From an uncultured Treponema sp. (GTDB taxonomy: Bacteria > Spirochaetota > Spirochaetia > Treponematales > Treponemataceae): a stretch of DNA of 64,000 nucleotides. Positions 50,039-59,062 of this stretch are shown here, in pieces. Where the stretch lies: the NCBI GenBank assembly GCA_905372235.1, contig CAJPOF010000001.1:30469-94468 (forward strand), in the 5' to 3' direction. The notes under the pieces were generated by a model. That model saw only the letters and a list, made by a program, of their open reading frames with translations, was not told the origin of the DNA and did no database searches. Made by a program: the position numbers and the translations under genes. The stretch's first letter is position 1. Every line of letters begins with the position of its first letter.

Positions 50039-51769
50039 TTATTTTATTTTCATTTCGTCTATGGCTTTTTCCGCCTCCGAAATCTCGTCGTAAGGCATCA
50101 CAAAGTCCTTGTATATTATTGAATTTTCGTGGCTTTTGCCAAGAAGAATCACTATGTCGTCCTTTTTTGCAAGGCTGAATGCTTTCCGGATTGCTTTTTT
50201 TCTGTCGGGAACGATGAAAAGGTTCTCACCCTCTTTTTTGCCTTCCGTAAAAGCACCTTCGGCAATCTCACGGAGCAAGGCTTCCGGCTCTTCGCCGCGC
50301 GGATCTTCGTCGGAAAGGAAAACCACGTCGCAGAATCGGGCTGCAAGGCGACCCTGCAACGGTCTTTTTTCCCTGTCGCGTTCTCCGCCGCTTCCGAAAA
50401 GGCAGATAAGTTTTCCCCTGCATCTTTTTTTTAGCGGAGGAAGAACCGCCTCGAAAGACGACGGCGTATGGGCGTAGTCAACGATTAACTCGAAATCCTG
50501 CCCTTTTTTTATCGATGTCATTCTTCCTTTTATTGGTTTGAGTTCCGGAACTTTTTCCGCTATCGTGCTGAACGGAATGTTTGTTACCGAGGAAACGGCG
50601 ATAATCGAAGCCATTATGTTGTATGCGTTGAATGTGCCGGGTGTTTTTGCTTGAACTGAAAACGATACTTTTTCTTTTCCCGTTTTGTCAGGAATTTCGC
50701 TTATAAAGGTAGTCGGGGCGTCCGCCTCTACCGTAAACTCAAGCGAATCGGTGGTCGACTTTATGTTCTTTCCTTCCATAACAGAAATATTTTTCAGATT
50801 TTCTAAAATGTCTTTTTTTTGAGGCGAGGCATTTTTTGTCATGAAGCCGTAGATTTTTTTATTCGTGGCTGACGCAAAATACGATGCGCTCTTATCTTCA
50901 AGGTTCACGATTCCTATGGAAGGAATCCTTTTTTCAACGCCAAAAATTGTCTTTACGTGGTTGTGCAAATCCAAAGCCCTGAAAAGATTCGCTTTGTCGT
51001 TCCTGTAAGTCTCAAAATCCTTGTGGAATTCAAGATGTTCAAGCGTAACGTTCATGAACACTGCGCAATCAAAAAGCACGTTTCCAAGCCTGTTCAGTTT
51101 GTCGGAAAGTCCGTGGCTTGAAGATTCAACGACGGCGTATTCGCACCCGTTTTCAAGCATTCGGCTTAGATATTGCTGAATCACAGGGGATTCGGGGGTT
51201 GTCTGATGCTCCGGATTCGGCACGGCATCTTTGCCGAACGAATATTCTACGGTTGATATGAAGCCTGCCTTTTTCCCTAAAAGCCGAAGAAGCTGCCAGA
51301 TGAAAGATACGGTGCTTGATTTTCCTTCCGTACCTGTAACGCCTATCATCACAAGTCGGCTTGACGGAAAATCATAAAAAGACGCGGAAATCGGAGCCAT
51401 TGCTTTCCTTGAGTCTTTTACCTTTATGAAGACCGGAAAAAAATCTTTGCTCGCTTTCGAAAAGGCATCTTCCATCTGCTTTTTGACTATCAACTTTGCG
51501 GATTTTTGTTTTATTTCTTCTGAAAGTTCCCCTTGGTACACGATTGCGACCGCGCCCCGCTCAATCGCGTCTGGAATGAAAGAATTTCCGTCAGTATGGT
51601 CTCCAGCCCATGCAAAAAAAAGAAAACCCGGTAAAACCTTCCGTGAGTCAAAAGCCAAACCGCACACTGAAATATCCGCAACGTCATTTATGTCTACGGA
51701 CGATTTACCGTCGCAGGCGACCAGTTCATAAGCCAGCGAAGGAAGCAGTTGTGAAAGATTTTTTTTCAT
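50039..51769 (-). CDS. murE: UDP-MurNAc-tripeptide synthetase MurE
   Basis: Adds the third residue (diamino acid) of the peptidoglycan stem. 'ISVCGLAFDSRKVLPGFLFFAWAGDHTDG' N-terminal domain, P-loop 'MIGVTGTEGKSSTVSFIW', 'QTTPESPVIQQYLSRM', 'VVESSSHGLSDKL', 'VNLEDKSASYF', 'LKPIKGRMTSI', 'IVDYAHTPSSFE', 'LFGSGGERDREKRPLQG'. The substrate loop reads 'SDEDPRGEEPEALL', like the DDPRGEDP I recall from Thermotoga MurE rather than the E. coli DNPR motif, so the third residue may be Lys or Orn rather than meso-DAP (treponemes are reported to contain ornithine). First gene of the operon. Confidence 0.92.
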   Translation of the reverse strand: MKKNLSQLLPSLAYELVACDGKSSVDINDVADISVCGLAFDSRKVLPGFLFFAWAGDHTDGNSFIPDAIERGAVAIVYQGELSEEIKQKSAKLIVKKQMEDAFSKASKDFFPVFIKVKDSRKAMAPISASFYDFPSSRLVMIGVTGTEGKSSTVSFIWQLLRLLGKKAGFISTVEYSFGKDAVPNPEHQTTPESPVIQQYLSRMLENGCEYAVVESSSHGLSDKLNRLGNVLFDCAVFMNVTLEHLEFHKDFETYRNDKANLFRALDLHNHVKTIFGVEKRIPSIGIVNLEDKSASYFASATNKKIYGFMTKNASPQKKDILENLKNISVMEGKNIKSTTDSLEFTVEADAPTTFISEIPDKTGKEKVSFSVQAKTPGTFNAYNIMASIIAVSSVTNIPFSTIAEKVPELKPIKGRMTSIKKGQDFELIVDYAHTPSSFEAVLPPLKKRCRGKLICLFGSGGERDREKRPLQGRLAARFCDVVFLSDEDPRGEEPEALLREIAEGAFTEGKKEGENLFIVPDRKKAIRKAFSLAKKDDIVILLGKSHENSIIYKDFVMPYDEISEAEKAIDEMKIK

Positions 51770-51966
51770 ATGAATCCTGATTTTTATTCAGACATTAAAT
51801 CCGCCCACCGCAGATTGTTCCATATCTTAGCGTTTTTTTTGTTTTCAGTGAACTACAAAAAAGGATTTAAGAATTCTTGGAACGAAAATATTTTTAGGTT
51901 TAATCTCAAGTTTTATAAACTCAAAGTTTATATTCTTCTAAGGCAAGTCTTAAACCTTTTTTTCAA

Positions 51967-52060
51967 GGGAGGAAACCAGCTCGGAGTTCGAAGCCCGCAG
52001 TTTTCCTCCCCTGAGAACCCACCTTCCTTGGGCACGACCAAAGGACTTGCGCCCTTTGGA
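51967..52060. repeat. Structured GC-rich block in the murE upstream spacer
   Basis: The 424-nt spacer 51770-52193 holds no gene. Inside, GGGAGGAAA (51967-51975) pairs with TTTCCTCCC (52002-52010), and CCAAAGG (52038-52044) pairs with CCTTTGG (52053-52059) around an ACTTGCGC loop. The block is G+C-rich against an AT-rich background. I suspect a dispersed repeat or structured RNA; only one copy is present here. The remaining spacer is AT-rich with nothing I can name. Confidence 0.4.
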
Positions 52061-52157
52061 ATCCCAATTCATTCATACATTTCAATTTTTTAGGTAACCT
52101 ATATACGATATTTAGAATAAAGAAACTCGACATTCGACCTAATAAAAAGCAAAGCGG

Positions 52158-52186
52158 TTATCAAAAATCGATTTTAATGATAACAT
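52158..52186 (+). promoter_or_regulatory. Predicted promoter, leaderless geometry
   Basis: TTATCA (52158-52163), 17 nt, TAACAT (52181-52186), 7 nt, ATG 52194; no ribosome site. Confidence 0.45.
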
Positions 52187-52193
52187 TGTGCCG

Positions 52194-52865
52194 ATGTTTA
52201 CGCTTAATAAATGCATTGTACGGGCGTGCGGAAACCTTGCGGTATCAAAAATCGACGAAAACGACAATATCGTTGCGGACAAGGGCTATTGCCTTGACCA
52301 CACCCCGAATCCGGGAAAAGTTACGCAGGATATCCTGAACTATATAAAAAATCACGACAAAATCATGGGACTGAACGCAACAGGAATGACATTTTCTGGA
52401 ATCGACCTTTCGGAAAAACGCTTCATCGGCTGCAACCTTATGCACTGCACTTTCACAAACATTCATTCCAAGGGATTTAGAAGCACGCTGTGCACTTTCG
52501 ATTTTGCCACATTCATGGACTGCAATTTCCTTAAATGCAACATGCAGTTCGACTCGTTCGCATTGTGCAAGTTTTCCCATACGCTTTTTACGGACAGCGA
52601 CCTCATACAGGACAATTTCAACGGAATCCAGTCGTTCCAGTCTTCGTTCGACGATTCCGACCTTTACAATTCCCGTTTCATAAAGGCAAAACTCATAAAC
52701 ACGTCATTTAGAAACTGCAACCTGAAAAAAACGACCTTCTTCGATATTGCTCAGGAAAACGTGTCGTTCAAGATGAGCAACACAAGGGAAGCTATATTCG
52801 ACGAAAAAGGAAGCGAGATTTTACAGGATCTGAACGGGCGGAATCAGCAGGTGGAAAACATATGA
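52194..52865 (+). CDS. Pentapeptide-repeat-like protein
   Basis: 223 residues. From about residue 65 on, the text follows the five-residue coil pattern with Phe/Leu at the centre: 'MTFSGIDLSEKRFIGCNLMHCTF', 'CTFDFATFMDCNFLKCNMQF', 'SFDDSDLYNSRFIKAKLINTSFRNCNLKKTTF' (pattern A/C-[D/N]-[L/F]-x-x). Cys is unusually common at the turn positions. The N-terminal 60 residues contain several Cys and a His (CIVRACGN, YCLDH), possibly a small metal site. It overlaps the metallo-hydrolase gene (ATGA). Function unknown; a right-handed quadrilateral beta helix is expected. Confidence 0.75.
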   Translation: MFTLNKCIVRACGNLAVSKIDENDNIVADKGYCLDHTPNPGKVTQDILNYIKNHDKIMGLNATGMTFSGIDLSEKRFIGCNLMHCTFTNIHSKGFRSTLCTFDFATFMDCNFLKCNMQFDSFALCKFSHTLFTDSDLIQDNFNGIQSFQSSFDDSDLYNSRFIKAKLINTSFRNCNLKKTTFFDIAQENVSFKMSNTREAIFDEKGSEILQDLNGRNQQVENI

Positions 52866-53464
52866 AAATCTTCTATCATCTGAATCCCGAAGGTTTTTCA
52901 AACACATACGTAATCGCAAACGAAAAAACAAAGGATGTAATAATAATCGATCCGGGTGCGATGAACGAAGAAATAATCGAACAGATAGAAGCAAACGAGT
53001 TCAAATTGACAGCCGTGCTTATAACGCATAACCATGGAAGCCACGTCAACGGACTAAAAACGCTGCTCAAAATCTATTCGCCAAGGATTTACGGAGCGGA
53101 CTGGGGAATCGCAGGAAAAGACACGACGGTTCTTAACGGAGACGGAAAACTGCGCCTTGCCGGAATGACTGTCCACTACATGACGCTTCCGGGACATACC
53201 GCAGATTCAATGATTTACAAGATTGGCACAGTCCTTTTTACAGGAGACTCCATAACCGCAGGCAGAATCGGAAGCACGGACTCAAGTTATTCAAGCCACA
53301 TCCTTAGACAGAACATAAACGAAAGGATTTTTTCACAGCAAGAAAACACAATCATAATGCCGGGACACGGACCTCCGTCGAGCGTGGGCGCTGAAAAATA
53401 TTGCAACATGGACTTGAACGGCACTATGCCCAACAACCTGACAAGACCCATAGGATTTTACTAG
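52862..53464 (+). CDS. Metallo-beta-lactamase-fold hydrolase, glyoxalase II-like
   Basis: 200 residues, MBL fold: 'VIIIDPGAMNEEI', 'VLITHNHGSHVNGL', 'LPGHTADSMIYKIG', 'VLFTGDSITAGRIG', 'IIMPGHGPPSSVG'. Residues for metal 1 (His, His, His) and the bridging Asp are present, but the HxHxDH motif reads HNHGSH, so the Asp of the second metal site is Ser. It may bind one metal or have altered activity. Coupled to the pentapeptide gene. Its TAG stop overlaps the stop of the opposite gene in a shared CTAG. Confidence 0.85.
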   Translation: MKIFYHLNPEGFSNTYVIANEKTKDVIIIDPGAMNEEIIEQIEANEFKLTAVLITHNHGSHVNGLKTLLKIYSPRIYGADWGIAGKDTTVLNGDGKLRLAGMTVHYMTLPGHTADSMIYKIGTVLFTGDSITAGRIGSTDSSYSSHILRQNINERIFSQQENTIIMPGHGPPSSVGAEKYCNMDLNGTMPNNLTRPIGFY

Positions 53465-53913
53465 CTTTTGAGCGAAATCCATTTTTCGTTGAAAAAATCG
53501 GTTCTGTAGCCGTCCTTAATAAAATCCGAAATGCGGAATCGCCTTACTTCGTGCGGAAACGGAAGAGCAAGAAGAGAGATATTTTTTTCAAGCTCGATTG
53601 TGTTTTTTGGCTGACTAAAAAAAACTGAAAGGCGAACATTTTGTTGAATGAAAGTCGAATCCATTTTTAAAAAAGTTACGGGAACGACTGTGCCTTCACA
53701 ATCGACAACGGGCGGAAGAAAAGTTACCGATTTCAAGAAAGGCTTAAAATCCTCTTTTGTAAAAAAATCGAAAAAATCTTTTTCAAGCGGACAAAAAATC
53801 GGAAAAAACGGAGAAGCGACAATTTCACCGGAGTTTACATCCGAAAGAATCCGCTTTTGCGCCTTTATGAGAAAAAGTTCGTCGTCCCTGTGAAAAAGCA
53901 CCGCCTTGTCCAT
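53461..53913 (-). CDS. Hypothetical protein
   Basis: 151 residues, no recognised domain. The text is rich in Phe and Asp ('DKAVLFHRDDELFLIKAQ', 'FFPIFCPLEKDFFDFF', 'FLPPVVDCEGTVVPVTFLKM') with no signal peptide or membrane segment. ATG 53913 is preferred over a farther upstream start, which would extend into the divergent promoter region. Only 48 nt separate this ATG from that of the divergent gene, and no ribosome site is visible. Confidence 0.55.
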   Translation of the reverse strand: MDKAVLFHRDDELFLIKAQKRILSDVNSGEIVASPFFPIFCPLEKDFFDFFTKEDFKPFLKSVTFLPPVVDCEGTVVPVTFLKMDSTFIQQNVRLSVFFSQPKNTIELEKNISLLALPFPHEVRRFRISDFIKDGYRTDFFNEKWISLKS

Positions 53914-53921
53914 GGAAACAA

Positions 53922-53954
53922 AATATAGTATTTTTCCCTGAAAAAATGTAGTAT
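53922..53954. promoter_or_regulatory. Compact divergent promoter region
   Basis: Minus strand TATATT (53922-53927) lies 8 nt before ATG 53913; plus strand TAGTAT (53949-53954) lies 7 nt before ATG 53962. No good -35 elements are visible. The 48-nt distance between the start codons leaves no space for normal leaders. Confidence 0.45.
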
Positions 53955-53961
53955 CAGCGGC

Positions 53962-55855
53962 ATGGAAAACAAGACGAAAAATACGCAAAACGAAGAAAAA
54001 AAAGAAAAAACCGATAAAACAAAAGACAAAAATATTTTTCGCTTCCGTTTTTGCGCTTGCGGTGCTGTCGCTTGTGCCGATTCATGCGCTTTTAGGCTAT
54101 CCCAAAAAATCAAAAACGCCGATTACGGTCGAAGGCTCTGAAATGCAAAGCGAAAGGCTTCTTGCAATGAACGCTTTCGCGACGCACAGCCGTATAAAAA
54201 ACGGAAACTACGCTTTTTACAGATTTCCAAAAAACTGCATGAAAAAAATGCATTCCCTTTATTCAAAAAAAAATCAGGCTGCGTTGAGCCTAAGGATTTC
54301 CGTAAAATCCGTGAGATACGAAAAACTCATCGATTCAAGCGAAAATGAAATGCCGATGTATTTCGGCTTTCTTGAAAAAAACGACTTTGACGAAAAAAAA
54401 GGAACGTTCGCCGGAAATCTAGACGAAAAAATCCTTGGAAAAGCAGACCTTAGGAATTTCCTTGAAATATCGGACAAAAATACCGAAAAGTTTTTTGATT
54501 TTTCAATCGCAATAGAAAAAAATCTTGAACCCGAAGAAATTCCCGAAGGATTTTTCGTTTATTCAAGCCACCCGATAGAAATTGTTTTCGGAAAAATAGA
54601 AGGCGCAAAAATAGGCTTTGATATCTCCAAAGATGTTCCTTTCTTCGGACTTCCAAGCAACGGCGGAGAAATCGGCGATGTGTTCGGCGCAGATTTCACG
54701 GGCGCGTCAAGCGTATTTTCTTCGGCTAACACAAAAAAATCCATAATGCCAAAAATCCTTGTGAGGCTTTCGGACAACGAAGAACTTTCGGAAAAGGAAC
54801 AGCCGAAAAAAATATACCTTAATGCGGGCGGCGAAGTCCTTGCGTTCTACAGATTCAAGGGGAAGGAGAACTTCACGCTCCAAACGGCTATGCTTTCAAA
54901 TCCGTTCTCGCAATTTTCACTTTCGGACAAGGATGCAAGAATTTCAAGACTTTTGATGGTCGAAAACGATATTAGTTTCCTTCCGGAAAGCGACGGAACT
55001 GTAAAAGAGCCGCTTGAAACTGAGCCGGGGCTTCTTCCAGCCTCAAAAAAGGCAAACTGGAGGAACAGGGACTACGAGCTTTACAAATGGGAAGGAAAAG
55101 ACGGAATTCTTCTTTTTGACACAAAAGACTACGGCGTTCAAAGCGATTTTTTTACAAGGCTTGCGTTCTTTTCGGAAAAAGCCGGATTCAGGGGAAAAAT
55201 CCTGACCGACGAGGAACTTGAAGGAATGCACGGATACAACGCCCACGACTACAGCCCGGAAACTCTTGCAAGATTTTTCAGCAAGACAAAAAACGAATAT
55301 TTTGAAAAAAACGTTCTGAACAAAAAGGAACTTCTTCTTAGGGAAATCCTTTTGCACAACGGACTTATAGTCCAGGAAAAAGATGCGTACAAGGCAGGAA
55401 AGGGTGCGGTTGTCGCAATTTCGCAGGAATCTGCGCCTTATCTTCGCCAGTCGCTTTGCGCCCACGAAGTTTGGCACGGACTTTTTTTCACGGACGAAGA
55501 TTTCAGGAACACGACAGCCGCTATATTCTACACGGCAGACCCGAACGCCGTGAATTTTCTGCTTTCATACTGGAAAACAAACCCTTCTCTAAACTACGAC
55601 ACAAGCGACACATATCTTATCCACAACGAATTCATGGCGTACATAATGCAGAACCCGATAAATAGGGTCTCCTCATATTTCATGCGTCTTGCATCTTTTA
55701 ATTCCTCACAGCGGAATATTCCAATGGAAAGCGATTACGTACTCCGCACCAACGGAAGGGCGTTCGAAGATGCGGCGTTGACGTTCGAAAGTTACGCAAA
55801 AGACCGCTGGGGGCTTGAATGCGGACGGGTTTCGCTTGTAACAAGGGCATTGTAA
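53962..55855 (+). CDS. Secreted HExxH metallopeptidase-like protein with a frameshift at an A8 tract
   Basis: The main frame (from about 54004) encodes 600 residues: signal peptide core 'IFFASVFALAVLSLVPIHA', long beta-rich region, and near the C terminus 'CAHEVWHGLFF' (HExxH, zinc-binding) with a later 'HNEFMAY' Glu that could be the third ligand. This frame has no ATG, GTG or TTG before its signal peptide; the first is GTG 54062 inside the hydrophobic core. ATG 53962 starts another frame (MENKTKNTQNEEKK) that enters the signal peptide frame if one A is removed from the A8 run at 53996-54003. It could be phase variation, transcriptional slippage or a sequence error. The protein family is otherwise not recognised. 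Confidence 0.7.
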
Positions 55856-55896
55856 AGTTTTAAGCCGAATAAAAAAATCGGAAAGGCAAGCGTTTT

Positions 55897-56394
55897 TCAG
55901 AAAACCGACATTACCGCAGAACCCCTCTCAAGAGCCGTAAGACCTGTCTTCACGTACTCAAGGATTCCAAACGGTTCAAGGATATGCTGAAGGCTGTCGA
56001 TTTTTTCTTCGCTTCCCGTGATTTCGATGACTATGGATTCAAGAGACACGTCAACGATATGCGCTTTGTAAATATCGCATGTCGCAAGAATGTCGCTTCT
56101 GGAATCGGCTTTTGCCTTCACCTTGAAAAGCGCAATTTCCCGTTGAACGGAGGATTCTCTTTCGCATTTTTTTATCGAAATCACTTCCACAAGTTTTGAA
56201 AGCTGTTTTTGAATCTGGTCAAGGATGTGCTGGTCGCCTCTGACAACGATTGTCATTCTTGATTGCAGGGGATTTGAAGTCTCGCAAACGGTAAGGGAAT
56301 CGATGTTGTAGCCCCTGCGGCTAAAAAGACCGGAGACACGGCTAAGAACACCAGCCTTGTTTTCCACCAAAACGCTAAGCACAAATTTTTCCAT
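55897..56394 (-). CDS. ilvN: Acetolactate synthase small (regulatory) subunit, IlvN/IlvH type
   Basis: ACT-domain regulatory subunit that gives valine feedback. 'LSVLVENKAGVLSRVSGLFSRRGYNIDSL' (N-terminal ACT, split), 'MTIVVRGDQHILDQIQKQLSKLVEVI', and a C-terminal domain 'HIVDVSLESIVIEITGSEEKI...LEPFGILEYVKTGLTALERG'. 165 residues, a usual length. ATG 56394 has AGGTGA upstream. No large subunit (ilvB) is adjacent; it follows the aspartokinase-homoserine dehydrogenase gene by about 100 nt. Confidence 0.92.
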   Translation of the reverse strand: MEKFVLSVLVENKAGVLSRVSGLFSRRGYNIDSLTVCETSNPLQSRMTIVVRGDQHILDQIQKQLSKLVEVISIKKCERESSVQREIALFKVKAKADSRSDILATCDIYKAHIVDVSLESIVIEITGSEEKIDSLQHILEPFGILEYVKTGLTALERGSAVMSVF

Positions 56395-56495
56395 ATTTTC
56401 ACCTAAAATATTTTTCAAGGCAAATCAAAGAAAGGCTCTCCTATTTTCGTTTTGAAAGCGGACTTCAAAAAATCCCTTTCAAAACAGAAGCTCCG

Positions 56496-58997
56496 CTATC
56501 GTTCCGGATTGAAACTAACCGTCCTAAGGATATCGCCAAAGACGCCTGCGGCTGTAACGCCCGCACCGGCGCCGTATCCCCGTACGGTAAGCGGAATCGG
56601 CTTGTACCGCTCCGTGTAGAACACGAATGCGTTTTCTCCGCCCTTCACGCTGTAAAGAGGGTCGTCCTTTCCGACTTCCATCATTCCGACAGAGACTTTT
56701 CCATCTTTGATTGTGGCACCCATTCTAAGCACTTTTTCTTGCGATTTTAGTTCCAAAATTTTCTTGGAAAAATAATCGTCAACCTCGGGAAGCCGCGCAA
56801 GGAATTCTTCCACAGTTCCGGTGGAATCAAAACCGTCGGGGAAAACTCTGTACATTTTTATGTCGTCAAGTTCTATATCAAATCCCGCTTCGCGCGCGAT
56901 TATAAGCCCCTTTCTGGCAACGTCCATGCCGTTCAGGTCGTCCCTTGGGTCAGGCTCTGTGTAGCGAAGTTCCTTTGCCTCAAGAACCGCCTTGCTGAAC
57001 GGAACGCCTTCGTCAAGTTTTCCGAAAATATACGAAAGCGAACCAGACATTATTCCATTGAAACTTTCAAGCCTGTCCCCGGACTTGAAAAGATTTTGCA
57101 ATGTGTCGATTATCGGAAGTCCCGCACCGACGTTCGTCTCGTAGAGAAAGCGGCGATGCATTTTGTTTGCGGTGCTTCTAAGCTTGCGGTAAAAATCCAT
57201 GCTCTTCGAATTCGCCCTTTTGTTCGGGGTCGCTATGCTCATTCCGGCGTTCAGAATGTCAAGATAGCGGTCGGGAAGATCATACGAAGCGGTGCAGTCG
57301 ACAAAAACGGGATTCAAAGGCTTGTTTTTCTTCACGAAATTTATTATGTCATCAACGTTTTCCGGACCGAACTTGAACATCGGATTTTTCATGTCTTCTC
57401 GCCACGAGGAAAGGTCAAGTCCCTCTTCGGAAAGATTCATGCCGTCTATCGTGGTTATCGCCATGACTTTCACGTCGACGTTTTCTTTCAGAAGTTTGTC
57501 GTGCTGGTCCCGAATCTGGTCTATCATAGTTCCGCCGATAGTTCCGGCTCCAAAAGCGAACACTTCGATTGTCTGTGCCGTATTAAAGAAGAAGCGATGA
57601 ACGGCTCTTACAGCCGTGTCCGCATATTCGCCACTGATTACGGACGAAATGCATCTTTCGGAAGAACCCTGCGCAATCGCCCTGATGTTTATGTCCTGCG
57701 AGGAAAGTGCGTTCATGAATTTCGAAGCCACGCCACGGTTCGAAATCATTCCGTCGCCTACAACGGAAATTATCGCGCAGTCGTCGTTCACCTCGATTTC
57801 ATCGATTATTTTTTCTCGTATCTCAAGTTCGAACTCCTGAGCCACGGAAGCCTTGACTTTCGCAGCGTCGGAATCCCTTACGCAAAATGAAATCGTATAT
57901 TCCGACGAAGACTGCGTTATAAGAAGAATCGAAGAACCGACCGTACTCACAGCGTTGAAAATTCTGCTTGCCATTCCGGTGCGGCCTCGCATTGCAGTTC
58001 CGCTAACCGAAATCATGGAAACTTTTTTGAGGGCAGAAATACCGCAGATTGACGAATTACCTCTTTTTTCAAAAGGACCTTTTCCGATTCGTGTTCCACG
58101 TGCGGACGGATTATGGCTGTTCAGACTCCACGCTTCGATTCCCTTAGCCTGAAGAGGAGCGAGCGTCTTAGGGTGCAAAACTTTCGAACCGAAGAACGAA
58201 AGTTCCATCGCCTCTTCGTATGACATGTCGTCCACAAGAATAGCATCTTTTACAATCCTGGGGTCTGCCGTATACACCCCGTCCACGTCTGTCCAAAACT
58301 CGATTCTTTTTACACCAAGAGCAGAACCGACTATCGCCGCGCTGAAATCCGAACCGTTCCGTCCAAGAAGCCCCATTTTCACGCCTTTGTCAGCGCCACC
58401 AATCCACGAGCATACAAAGCCCGGAAACAAAAGTATATGCGTCTGGCTGTTGGATTCCCCGTCCCTGTACGGACGAAGGGCTTCTGCCGTCCGGCCGTAG
58501 TCTGCCTCGCCTTCCTTCTGCTTTCCCGTGGTGTAAACGCATTTTCTTGAATCAAGAAGAAGGACGCTTTCGCCTTTAGCACGCAGAACCGCTTCCATTA
58601 TAGGAGCGGAACAGAGCTCTCCCATTCCCATTATGCGGCAGTAGACCGTGCTGGGACATTCCCCAAACGACGAACAACCGGCAAGAAGCTTTTCAAGTTC
58701 GTCGAAATTCGGCTGAATCGAAGAAAGAACTTTTTCCGCTTGGAAGCCTGAAAGTTTTGACTGAAGTTCAAAACAGATTTCCTCATGGATTTTCTTTATG
58801 TCATGCACATAATCCGAATTGATTGTCCGTGCGGTGCAGGCATCGATAGCCGCCTGAAGTGAATTTGAGATTCCTGCGACTGCGCTTACGATTACGCTAA
58901 GCCGTTCGCCTTTTCCCCTTGATATTATGATGTCCGCCGAAGAAAGAATGCGGCGGGCGTTTGCCATAGAAGTGCCGCCGAATTTTAATGTAAGCAT
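56496..58997 (-). CDS. thrA: Bifunctional aspartokinase / homoserine dehydrogenase
   Basis: Catalyses the first and third steps of the aspartate pathway. Kinase part: 'LTLKFGGTSMANARRI' (KFGGTS), 'NGSDFSAAIVGSALG', 'EFWTDVDGVYTADPRIV'. Two ACT domains follow (about 320-460; 'ISVSGTAMRGRTGMASRIF', 'ISVVGDGMISNRGVASKFM'). Homoserine dehydrogenase part: 'EVFAFGAGTIGGTMIDQI', 'NKRANSKSMDFY', 'ETNVGAGLPIIDTLQNL', 'YTEPDPRDDLNGMDVARKGLI' with catalytic Lys and Asp. 833 residues matches enterobacterial ThrA/MetL layout. ATG 58997. Confidence 0.96.
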   Translation of the reverse strand: MLTLKFGGTSMANARRILSSADIIISRGKGERLSVIVSAVAGISNSLQAAIDACTARTINSDYVHDIKKIHEEICFELQSKLSGFQAEKVLSSIQPNFDELEKLLAGCSSFGECPSTVYCRIMGMGELCSAPIMEAVLRAKGESVLLLDSRKCVYTTGKQKEGEADYGRTAEALRPYRDGESNSQTHILLFPGFVCSWIGGADKGVKMGLLGRNGSDFSAAIVGSALGVKRIEFWTDVDGVYTADPRIVKDAILVDDMSYEEAMELSFFGSKVLHPKTLAPLQAKGIEAWSLNSHNPSARGTRIGKGPFEKRGNSSICGISALKKVSMISVSGTAMRGRTGMASRIFNAVSTVGSSILLITQSSSEYTISFCVRDSDAAKVKASVAQEFELEIREKIIDEIEVNDDCAIISVVGDGMISNRGVASKFMNALSSQDINIRAIAQGSSERCISSVISGEYADTAVRAVHRFFFNTAQTIEVFAFGAGTIGGTMIDQIRDQHDKLLKENVDVKVMAITTIDGMNLSEEGLDLSSWREDMKNPMFKFGPENVDDIINFVKKNKPLNPVFVDCTASYDLPDRYLDILNAGMSIATPNKRANSKSMDFYRKLRSTANKMHRRFLYETNVGAGLPIIDTLQNLFKSGDRLESFNGIMSGSLSYIFGKLDEGVPFSKAVLEAKELRYTEPDPRDDLNGMDVARKGLIIAREAGFDIELDDIKMYRVFPDGFDSTGTVEEFLARLPEVDDYFSKKILELKSQEKVLRMGATIKDGKVSVGMMEVGKDDPLYSVKGGENAFVFYTERYKPIPLTVRGYGAGAGVTAAGVFGDILRTVSFNPER

Positions 58998-59033
58998 AGA
59001 AAACCGCCTTTACAAAGCATGAGAATTTCGGAC

Positions 59034-59062
59034 ATTTTAACGAATTTAGAGAATAATCTCAA
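59034..59062 (-). promoter_or_regulatory. Predicted thrA promoter
   Basis: Minus strand TTGAGA (59057-59062), 17 nt, TAAAAT (59034-59039), leader about 30 nt. The rest of the 58998-59237 spacer is A-rich; no attenuator leader peptide or riboswitch was recognised. Confidence 0.6.
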
